Assembly: GCA_030407005.1 (NCBI GenBank)
Contig: JAUDYN010000004.1
Coordinates: forward strand, 1,674,001 to 1,738,000
Reading direction: 5' to 3'
Length of the DNA: 64,000 nt
Source of the DNA: Desarmillaria ectypa
Lineage: Eukaryota; Basidiomycota; Agaricomycetes; Agaricales; Physalacriaceae
Part shown: positions 55,860 to 64,000 of the stretch, in pieces
Position numbering within the stretch: the stretch's first letter is position 1
Layout: each line of letters starts with the position of its first letter
The notes under the pieces: generated by a model
The model's input: the letters and a program-made list of their open reading frames with translations, nothing else
Databases searched by the model: none
What the model was told of the DNA's origin: nothing
Program-made: the position numbers and the translations under genes

Positions 55860-56290
55860 AAGCCAGACGTGGGAGAATATGTAGCGCTGTTTCGTTCCAG
55901 TATCTCCTTAAGTTCATGACTAGTGTACCATATTCTACGTGTTCGGCGGTTTTGCATATTTATGATTTTCAGACAAATATATGTCAAAAGCCAACGACAT
56001 AACCGGAAACACCTCCATCGATAGTGAATTCACGCATCAGACTCGTGCTTCACGTGAAGGAGTGCGGCAAAAAAGAACCCAGACCGCGATGAAATCATTT
56101 GGGCACGATGCGAGCCGCGGTCTGCATCGTGGCAAAGATGTCATACGCACTGATCTCGAGCACTCCGACAAGTCTCCATGATTGGATAACAGTTCACCAT
56201 CAAAACATAACTAGAACCGAGGTTTGCACAGAGTACAGTACATGTATCGAAATTCCCATCAGCCGCAATCACAAGACCCCCACTCGTTGT
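55860..56290. other. Convergent 3' region
   Basis: This 431 bp lies between the DUF6593 stop and the stop of the minus-strand CMD-like gene. It holds no recognisable feature beyond presumed 3' UTRs. Confidence 0.4.
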
Positions 56291-57476
56291 TCACAATTTC
56301 ACTTTCTCGTAGAACTCCTGGCCATCTGATTTGACGCCATCTACAATCATGTCCACGGTCCGAATGACCCATTCGGTGCCTTCATCACTGGAGAGCCATG
56401 CATCTTCTTGGCTCAGGTTCTCCACATTGCGAGCCTTCAGCAGACCAAAGACATGACTGGTGAGCTGGGGAAGGACGCGTTCCTCTGCGCGTAGACAAGC
56501 GATGCCTACCACAGAGCCGAGCGTACGACTAAGGTTTCCCTGATCAGGATCGTCGATGCTGCTAGACTCCGCATATCCCTTCACCCCTCCCGGAAGAGGC
56601 GAAAGCACGGCACCATAGCACTGAATGATGAAGGCTAGCGGAACATGTCATCAGATAATGTAAAGCTTCCATGGATCGAGTACAGAGAAGACGTGTTTAG
56701 GAATAAAAAACGTGACAATATTGTGAATGGGTGTGTCAATCAGCGGGAACGTGTACGCACAGATGAAATCTGGGTGATAACCGCCTAATTTATCGTGTAG
56801 TTTATCGGCATAAGGTGTATAAAGCGCATCCCAGAGAGCTTTCCCCCGCACAAGGGTCGATTCGATGTTCTCGGGGGTCGTAATTCTGCATTGAATAGGA
56901 TAAATGCCCAAAGGAAATAAATATCAAGGCCATGGGAAATTTGAGCTGAATGATAGGGTGCGTACCTGCGAGAATCCTTCCTCAAGGCCGCCTTTACCTC
57001 GTCGTCAATTGCTTCATTCAATGCTGCCAGAGATAAGATGACCTGAAGTTCTTAAATGTCGTAAGGACGTCTTGATAAGGCCAATGCATACCCGAGGAAC
57101 GCCGACGAAGATTGTGCTCTTCAACGCTGATTCTCGCACGAGGGCAGCCTTGTTGACAGCTTCCAGAATACTACTTTTACGACTCCCTGTAGCCTCATCG
57201 GTGTCGGTTATGAAACGATAGAAGTGAGCCAAAGTTGGAGGGCGATTAAGCGTAAGAAGCGTGCATGTCTAGTACGAAATCTGTTCAACGAGGCTGATAT
57301 ACGGGTAGGCAAGTATTCACCGTTAATACGAGCCAGCCGGTTTCAGCTTGGCGTGACTGCGCGTCTTTATAGGTATTCGAGAGAATCTGGCGGAGTCTGA
57401 CGGTAGTTGGACTTGGCAGAGAATTCGGATTATGGAGGGTAAGCAAGTGTTTGATGGCGGGCGAAAGCTTGACCAT
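56291..57476 (-). CDS. Carboxymuconolactone-decarboxylase/AhpD-like protein
   Basis: Six or so exons give about 270 residues. The start is MVKLSPAIKHLLTLHNPN at 57476. The middle segment reads VNKAALVRESALKSTIFVGV and PRVILSLAAL, the helical pattern of CMD/AhpD-like domains (RE..L...I..GVPR....L). Later parts are KALWDALYTPYADKLHDKLG, GYHPDFI and LSRTLGSVVGIACLRAEERV, then LPQLTSHVFGLLKARN. The protein ends GQEFYEKVKL. The AhpD CxxC redox pair is not present in the expected segment, so peroxidase-type chemistry is doubtful. Members of this group in fungi are mostly uncharacterised, and the function is unknown. Confidence 0.7.
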
Positions 57477-58001
57477 TCTTCTACCGCGAAAGAAGGTATC
57501 CTTCACTTTAAGATTGCTTTATCAGCTGAGAATAAGAAGAGTATAAGAAAAGTATAAGACTGCGCCAGGGCGTCTGATCGGGAAGTGGCCCAAAGTAGAC
57601 CCGGCGTTGAGTAACCGGAGGCAATACACTGCTTTTCCAAAGTACGAGTTAACCCTTTGAAGCATGTTGGTACATCTTAGCCGTGTCCAACAAACTTCGC
57701 AAGAGAGATAAAGGCGGCTCAGCAATAAAAGAATTAAATCTGGTAGGGCGCGCGGATCGGTGAAAACATATACTAATGCAATGAATATAAAATGTTACTA
57801 AGAAAACAATATATCACCGAGGACAATAACTCATCGAGATCAACGATGCCGGTGGAACCAGATAACCAATAAACAAGGCTCGCAAGCTTGCCCAATTACC
57901 CGTACTACGGGTCTGAAAGATGTAGAAATGTAATAAGGGTATCGACCTCCATGCATATATGGGAGGCAAAATCGGCGCGTCCGAATGAAAAAGGCAATTG
58001 T
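57477..58001. other. Intergenic region upstream of the CMD-like gene
   Basis: This 525 bp lies between two minus-strand genes and is AT-rich around 57.72-57.83 kb. Nothing coding is recognised. Confidence 0.4.
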
Positions 58002-59364
58002 TCAGTAACCGTTGATAAATTTATACCCAAGAGAGTTGGGAGTACCGTCTGAGCCCATCAGCTGGCATTGATAGTTAACGTTGTACATGTCGAGCATGGC
58101 ACCTAGAAGCGAAAGCGTTCAATGTCTGATCCGCGAAATCAATGGATCGGTGAATTACCAAACCACATGTAACTTATAATCCAGTCAGTGGAATCCATCC
58201 ACGCAGTTGTAGTGGTCATGAAGCTCCAAATTTCGTCCGACGTGCATTGAGGGCCATTGTTGAAGTTCTACCGCATTTAAATCAATCACAATTCATGCCC
58301 AAATTTCACGAATTCTTACTTGGCAAGCGTATTCAGTAACCAAGATTGGGAGACCGAACGTGTCATGGAACTTGTTCTGATACGCGATGAAATCAGAGGC
58401 AGAAACATCGTAGTAGTGCGTAGCGATCGCATCAATCTACATGAAAAAGATGAGAACTTGGGTTAAAAATAGATTGATATCCTTACAGTGCATCCAACGC
58501 ATTTAGAAAAGAACTCTTGAGTCCAGGTGAAGCCTGCGGGACTGGAGGAAACGGCGGGAGCGACAAGCTTGTGTCCATTGGCCTTCTGGGGTTCAATGTA
58601 CTGCCACCACAACTGAACGGCGTGGTCAGGAGTCATGTTGGACTGACCCGCCTCATTGGGCCTAGGCGGATAAATCAGGGACAAGGGACAGATCAATACG
58701 TGAGCTTAACCTACTCGTTGAAGGCGAGAACGTAAGTGGGGGTGGTGTAAGAGCCGATGTTCTTCGAAAACGTTGCGGTATCCTTGTCCCCCCAGAGTTG
58801 AGGAAGGACTTGGAACCCAACATTAGAGGCTTCAGGAAGAGGGTCGCTGCCCCAAGTGTAAAGGCTATGTAACAACATGTAAACAAATCATGTACAAAAG
58901 ATGAGCTGATAAAGAACTCACTATGTCATATGGTTGGTCTTCCAGTTTGCCAGTTTGCCAGTGTCGCCATTGGGCCATGCCAGACCGCCCTTGGGCCCAG
59001 TCCAGACACCCGAGCTAGAAGGGGTGGAGGCAGAGGAGGTGGAGGAGGCCACATAGCTGCTCGAAGAGCTGCTTGAAGTAGGCGCTACATAAGGGGTAGC
59101 CGAAGAAGTGGAAGTGGGTGTGTACGAGAACACGGTTGAAGAAGAGACCGCCGACGAGGACTCGCGAACCTTGCAGCGCTTCGAATTGGATCGCTTTTTC
59201 TTTGAGGCAGGCTCACGACGCATGCCATGGTGGACACCACGGCGAGCAAAAATCTGACCGTGAGAGTCAGGAGAGAGCGCAGCGACGGGCACTGAGCTGT
59301 AGGACAAGGCGATAACAGCAAGAGTCGCAGCTACGAGTAAATTCAAGAAATTAAGCTGGGCCAT
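58002..59364 (-). CDS. GH128 family beta-1,3-glucanase-like wall protein
   Basis: A signal peptide (NFLNLLVAATLAVIALSYSS) and a basic stretch precede a Ser/Thr-rich linker of about 60 residues, then a GH128 barrel. The barrel begins GVWTGPKGGLAWPNGDTGKL and continues SLYTWGSDPLPE, VLAFNEPNEAGQSNMTPDHA (acid/base Glu in FNEPN), PQKANGHKLVAPAVSSS, IDAIATHYYDVSASDFIAYQ, GLPILVTEYACQ (nucleophile Glu in TEY) and MWFGAMLDMYNVNYQCQLMG. It ends SLGYKFINGY, with TGA at 58002-58004. Six exons, about 345 residues. The family hydrolyses beta-1,3-glucan, and homologues occur in yeast cell walls. A role in wall remodelling in growth or fruiting is inferred. Confidence 0.9.
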
Positions 59365-60052
59365 TACGGCAGTCGTAAAGGAGAGACGGTAAAAAGAATG
59401 GAAGGGCGACCTAGTCGATGCTGGGAGAAAAGAGGAAGGAGTTGAGGGGAGCGAGAATGACTGATATACGAACTAGACTTGGCACCCGTCTTGATGAAAC
59501 GTCCTCCTATATATTTAACCGGCAACTTCCGCCTTGGTACCCCCCAATTCAGGTTGAGCGCGGCCAGACATGTCCGCCAAAGGCTTCAACAACAACGAGC
59601 TCGTAGACGCGTCGAATTGTGATCTACATAAAGTTGAATGATTTGCGTCGTAGGTAAATTAAATTCTTACGCAGCAACACTCTGCATGCGGCCACCGGCG
59701 TTGTCATGTGTATTTGTCTAGGTGGCTGTGAGACAGTGTGTGTCCATATTTGGAATACTCCGTCTCAGAAAGAGTTAATCAGCGCAATGATTGGTACTGA
59801 CTGAGGTATCATGTATACACTTGTAAATTCGCGTATTATTTACAAGAGGCAAGCGGCTGAAATATGGCATGAAATTTTTATAGCAAAATCCATCAGAAGG
59901 TGACAAAGGATGTGGACAACAAAGCCAAATAGATTATAAAAGAGCAGCATCCAGTGGAAATTCTCTAACCTTCAAGTTTGACACAGAAAACCGGTTCATC
60001 AGGCTCCTCCAGCTTTCCCGCTCTCAAAACATCATCTCACCGCCACCTTACA
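59365..60052. promoter_or_regulatory. Divergent intergenic region, GH128 and RRM genes
   Basis: This 688 bp lies between divergent starts. On the GH128 sense strand a TATA-like TTAAATATATAGG lies at 59507-59519, about 145 bp before the ATG. No motif was recognised on the RRM side. Confidence 0.4.
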
Positions 60053-61250
60053 ATGTCTGAAGCCCAAGCCGCCCAAGTCGCTCAGGACGGCGCGCCTCCG
60101 GTTACGCAAGACAAGGAAGAGACTGGCTTCAAGGTTCGTGCTTTCCTCTTTTCTTTTTTTTTCTCTATTCTAATATTCGTTGTTCAGGTCTTTGCCGGTA
60201 ATCTTGCGTATGCTACCACGGATGAAGGGCTGAAGGCGTTCTTTGCGCCTGTCCAGAGCGACGTGTATGTGAACACAGCCTCGCGCCACCCGCCCTTTTT
60301 CACCTTTTCTTTTCTGCAGTCTTTCTGCGCAAGTGATCCTGCGCGGTACCCGTTCTGCAGGCTATGGTTTCGTTGCTTTGGCTACCGAAGAGGCCGCCAA
60401 CAAGGCAGTCGAAGTTCTTGACAAGAAAGAGCTCGATGGTCGTCAAGTAATCATCGAAATTGCCAAACCTTCTGAGCAAAAGGACAAGGAAAGGAAGGAG
60501 AGAAAGGCCAAGAGGAGACCCGGCAGGCGTGGCAGCAAGGCTGTTCCCGGGGAAGTCACAGAGGCCGAGGCCAATGGTGAGGTCACTGTTGTCGCAGAAC
60601 CTGCCGCAGCGGGCACCGAAGAGGCCGCTAAACCCAAGAAGAAGAAGAAAAACGCGGTTAGTCTCGTTTACAAACTGCATCCAATCGTTGTTTGTAACGT
60701 GTCTTCTGACTTTATTATTATGTATTAGCGCAAGAACAAAGCAAAGGCTGCAGCCGAAGGTGACGTCGAGGCTCCAGCCCCGGCTCTGGAGGGTGAGGCG
60801 GATACGGAAGCTGTCCCCAAGAGGAAGGCCCGTAAGCCGAGGACTCCTCGTGCTCCTCGCCCTGCAGGTGAGGACCCTGTCGGCGAGCCATCTGGGAATA
60901 TGCTGTTCGTTGCCAACCTCGGTTTTAATATTGACGACGATGGCCTCAAGGGTCTTTTCACCGAGGCTGGCATCAATGTTATTAGCGCGCGCATTGTTCG
61001 CCGCCGGTGGGGCCAGCCAAGGCGTAGCAAAGGTTACGGTTTTGTGGATGTTGGCGGCGAGGAAGAGCAGAAGAAGGCTATTGCTGCTTTGGAGGGAAAG
61101 GAGGTCGGTGGTAGAAACATCGCTGTCAAGATTGCTGTCAACACTCCCCACGACGATGCGCATGAAAGCGATGCTGCTGAAGGCGCTGTTGCTCCTGCCA
61201 TCATCGCCGACGCTCCTGCTGCAACGTCCTCTGAGGTCACACCTGCTTAA
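60053..61250 (+). CDS. Two-RRM RNA-binding protein
   Basis: Four exons encode about 340 residues. RRM1 has RNP2 VFAGNLAYATTDEGLKAFF and RNP1 GYGFVALATEEAANKAVEVL. RRM2 has RNP2 MLFVANLGFNIDDDGLKGLF and RNP1 SKGYGFVDVGGEEEQKKAIA. Between them lies a Lys/Ala/Glu-rich linker with basic clusters (KDKERKERKAKRRPGRRG and PKKKKKNARKNKAKAAAE) that could be nuclear or nucleolar localisation signals. The C-terminal tail is Ala-rich and acidic and ends SSEVTPA, with TAA at 61248-61250. The layout resembles fission yeast Rnp24-type proteins. The RNA target is unknown. A 340-codon antisense frame is a composition artefact. Confidence 0.85.
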
Positions 61251-61604
61251 CTCATGGATTACGATAACAACACCTTGATCGCTGCTAACTTTGCTCATCA
61301 CTCCATGCCATGCCCCCATCATTCACGCTGCTACCTGCTTTTACCAGCCGTGAATTGGACTTGTTGATACTTAAATTTGTTCCCAGCTCGTATCGTTAGC
61401 TACTATTTCTCTCAAGTAGTCAAGGCCATTCACGGCCCTGGTGCTGTTCTTTACTTTACTGTAAACCTCATATGTGCCGTTTTCCTGTTCAATAACGACA
61501 CCGTTCATGATTTTTTGTTTCTTTTTATTCATTCAATAAAGGGTTGGACTTTCAAACGATCAAATCTTTCGACATGACATGACAATGTCACTATCACCTT
61601 CATT
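61251..61604. other. Gap between RRM and G-patch genes
   Basis: This 354 bp is the 3' UTR of one gene and the 5' region of the next, in tandem. It holds T-rich stretches and no coding sequence. An AATAAA lies at about 61533-61538 (in TCAATAAAGG) and may be the polyadenylation signal of the RRM gene. Confidence 0.45.
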
Positions 61605-62856
61605 ATGTCCGATAACGAGGACGACTATCTTTCCGATAAATTTCTCGTAGAAAACACTTCGTCTACACGCCCTCAGACATACAGCAGTCTACGCAAGGAG
61701 GTCCAGAAGAAATCCTTGCTGAAGAATGAACAACATCGCCAGAAGAGTCGCTATCAGCGTGAGGTCGAGTCTCGCGAAGAAGGCCTGAGCAAAAGTCTTT
61801 TCACCAGGGCAAAGGAGGAGCAAGAAGCGGGCATTGCTACCGGTAATAAGGCCATGTCCATAATGATGAAAATGGGCTTCACGCCGGGACAGTCGTTGGG
61901 CAAAACCGACGATGAACCAGCGGACACCGCACCTAGCATCGATGTTGCCAGTTCGTCCAAGAAATCCGGGGGTCATAAGGTGGAACCGCTTCCACTAAAC
62001 GAGTGGGAAGGTGAGCTGTTTTTCCATCGCAGTTGCCGATATCTATGCTGATCGCCGTACGTGTCCCCCAGGAAGAAAAGGCATCGGCACTCGCAAGCGT
62101 GCACTTTCTCCCACATCTGCAGAACGTATCGCCAAGATGGCCAGGATGGCCGAAACGGCTAAGCAGTCTAATTTCCGCGACCGAGCGATGCAGGAATACG
62201 CGGAGCGACGCGCAGAGGGCAGGCTGTGTATGTTCAACTTTCTAGATTTTCACCGGCTTTCCTGACCTCCGACGTCTCTCCGTTTCTTATCAAGTATCAG
62301 CGCAACGCACATGCTCTAATCTCGACGAGGAGGCTGCTATCGAGGTATATCTTTCCCTTGTTTCCATCCTACCACTGAATATACGCGGTGTTTCTAGTTC
62401 AATGTCCTCTGCTTAAACCCGAACAACCCGGAGTCTTTTCCCCATGGTTTGATGGATGCTCTCGAGCAACACACAGCCCTATCTCTTCCCACAGCTCCCC
62501 AGCACAATAAGGCCTCCATCGAGTTACAACTTCGCCGACAAATGCAATCAGATGCTCTTCAACCCCTCGACGACGTCACTGATCAAGAGCAGAAGGCGGT
62601 TGCTGCAGATCCTGAATTCTCATCGGAAACACTGGAGGAAAGCGTGCAATTCCTTCGTCTCCAGGTCCGCCTTGCCCTATTCATCTGTTTCCATGCACCG
62701 CTTAACAAAATGTATTAACAGGCACAGGACCGTTTAGATTTGATATTGGCGTACCTGCGGGATCGGTACTTGTATTGCTTTTGGTGTGGGACGCAGTATT
62801 ATAGCCATGACGAAATGTCCAACGAATGTCCGGGACCTGACGAGGATGATCATTGA
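61605..62856 (+). CDS. G-patch domain protein (GPATCH11-like)
   Basis: This nuclear protein resembles animal GPATCH11/CCDC75. The start is MSDNEDDYLSDKFL at 61605. An Arg/Lys/Glu helix with KSRYQREVESREEGLSKSLF precedes the G-patch: NKAMSIMMKMGFTPGQSLGK, continuing to PLPLNEWEGRKGIGTRKRAL across an intron. The C-terminal DUF4187 domain has YLRDRYLYCFWCGTQYYSHD and ECPGPDEDDH, with the CxxC and later Cys likely binding zinc. The stop TGA is 62854-62856. Six exons, about 330 residues. G-patch proteins commonly activate DEAH helicases; the partner here is unknown. Confidence 0.9.
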
Positions 62857-63252
62857 CCGATAAGTACCCTTCCATCCTTCTTTCGTATGGTTATTTCATA
62901 CGGAAAGCCGTTGCCATGACCTCCCTGTGCTCGTGATGCACTCCTTGATATTGGTCGTCATCGAACCCCTCTTAGCTCAGTCTCCATTTCTAAATGAGTA
63001 GCTTGCGATATAACTGTAATCTTACACATCAGCGAGTGGCAGTACTACACCAATTGCTGTACCTGTGAAACTAGCTAACGATCCCAAAAAAGAAGGCTAA
63101 CTACCTAAAGAACCTAGTAACCAAGAAAACGAAAGGAAAAGTCCAAAGGATGGTGGGTAGGTAAAAGCCTATCGGTAACAGTTGCTATAAGCGAACCGGA
63201 AGTAATGTTACAATGCATCCAGATTGTCCAATAAATACGTACGCCGACTTAT
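62857..63252. other. Convergent 3' region
   Basis: This 396 bp lies between the G-patch stop and the stop of the minus-strand gene at the right edge. No feature was recognised. Confidence 0.4.
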
Positions 63253-63977
63253 TTACAGCGTTATCTCCCGACTGAGGTTCTCGATGTGAACGGTATACGA
63301 CCTTGGATGTGTCTCGCTATCAGCTGAGCGAGGTGGTGTGGAAATTCGAGTACCAGTGTGACAGCGAAAGCGACCGAAAAGATGACCTTCTAGCAAGTCG
63401 GGAATTGCCTTGGCCTTAATCACAGAGGAAGGGGAGGGCGAGTTGGAATTGCGATCAGACAATGGTCGTTTCTCATCCGAGTCTGGTGTTATAGGGAAGT
63501 GGTCGGAATTGGGGGATAAGGGTAAGAGGGACGGAAGGGTGGGTAGTGTGAGCAAATGCCCATAGGTAGGCGATGCGTCACGAGAATCGGGAACGAAGGT
63601 GGAGGTCGTAGGGGAAGCACCGGGTGTCTTCCGACGAACGTAGATAGATATTGGTGTGGTGGCGGAGAGGTCTGTTGACGAGCCAAATACATTGACTGTC
63701 AGTTTGTTATCTTTCCGTTTACGAACGCGAGGTGAGCCTGGATGAATCTGAGGGCTCTTCTGAGTATCTTGCTAGAGTGAATAGACGATGTGCTTACGGG
63801 TAGGACACGCCGCTCAAGATCAGGAGAAGATGAAGATGTTGATGAGGAGGACACACTCCCACGTCTAGAGGAAAGCTGAGGAAACGAAGTGTTACTTGGA
63901 TGAAAAGGTAGTAAAGGGAAGGCTATGCACTGTCGGAGAATAAGGAGAATAACGGGCTTGCGACATATGACGGACAC
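63253..63977 (-). CDS. Hypothetical Ser/Pro-rich protein (5' end uncertain, at right edge)
   Basis: Three frames join on the minus strand. One gives FPQLSSRRGSVSSSSTSSSS and LERRVLP. A middle exon gives GSPRVRKRKDNKLTVNVFG then ISIYVRRKTPGASPTT. The last exon gives TLPTLPSLLPLSPNSDHFPI, DLLEGHLFGRFRCHTGTRIS and ends SYTVHIENLSREITL, with the stop at 63253-63255. The protein is disordered, with a basic NLS-like cluster, and no domain is recognised. No ATG fits the first frame before the window edge, so the start is probably outside or behind another intron. The coordinates are therefore partial. Confidence 0.5.
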
Positions 63978-64000
63978 TCCGGTCTCGCGAGCTTATGGGC

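Noticed and set aside
60300..61322. A 340-codon open frame antisense to the two-RRM gene
   Set aside because: It lies opposite well-supported RRM exons, crosses their introns, and its biased composition mirrors the Lys/Ala-rich sense codons. No family similarity.
1..64000. A biosynthetic gene cluster or defence island
   Set aside because: Genes are unrelated housekeeping functions. No backbone enzyme, no tailoring set and no toxin-immunity or nuclease-sensor arrangement is visible.

Overview
The window is nuclear DNA of a filamentous basidiomycete, most likely an Agaricomycete. The evidence is its gene style (nearly every gene is cut by many 45-60 nt GT-AG introns), a FunK1-type kinase remnant, a DUF6593 protein, and a compact layout with both strands used evenly. 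No bacterial, viral or plasmid signature, CRISPR array, tRNA or rRNA gene was seen. Coordinates below are genomic spans from start codon to stop codon, introns included.

Layout. 1-0.8 kb: 3' end of an unknown gene and a diverged inverted copy of its tail. 0.98-8.3 kb: THO2, the large mRNA-export scaffold. 8.5-12.6 kb: GTP cyclohydrolase I and a half-size ABC transporter. 12.7-16.4 kb: a PHO81-type SPX-ankyrin-GDPD phosphate regulator. 16.7-20.1 kb: PEX12, a UPF0303 protein and mitochondrial SSB. 20.3-25 kb: HBS1, whose middle exon ends in an in-frame stop and may encode a second, SKI7-like product. 25.2-28.2 kb: a CBM48/proline-rich protein and a PxxP-repeat protein. 28.3-31.6 kb: an EFM6-like methyltransferase, BolA3 and COX15. 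31.7-35.1 kb: proteasome alpha-6, a decayed FunK1 kinase and ribosomal protein L29. 35.4-41 kb: TFIIIC tau95, a METTL14/KAR4-like MT-A70 protein with a Met/Gly-rich tail, and SUR2. 41.4-48.1 kb: a large polyQ/RGG protein of unknown function and DUS3. 48.1-51.2 kb: no recognisable gene. 51.2-55.9 kb: a secreted M28 aminopeptidase, mitochondrial ribosomal protein L11 and a DUF6593 protein. 56.3-63.98 kb: a CMD/AhpD-like protein, a GH128 glucanase, a two-RRM protein, a G-patch protein and a partial unknown gene.

Most genes are housekeeping genes in RNA metabolism (THO2, HBS1, METTL14-like, DUS3, RRM and G-patch proteins, TFIIIC), translation (RPL29, EFM6, MRPL11) and mitochondria (SSB, BolA3, COX15, MRPL11). 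Several pairs are divergent with 100-200 bp between start codons, so shared promoters are likely. I see no dedicated gene cluster for a new pathway. The most unusual items are the dual-coding structure of HBS1, the unclassified polyQ/RGG protein, and microexons in the aminopeptidase and RPL29 genes.
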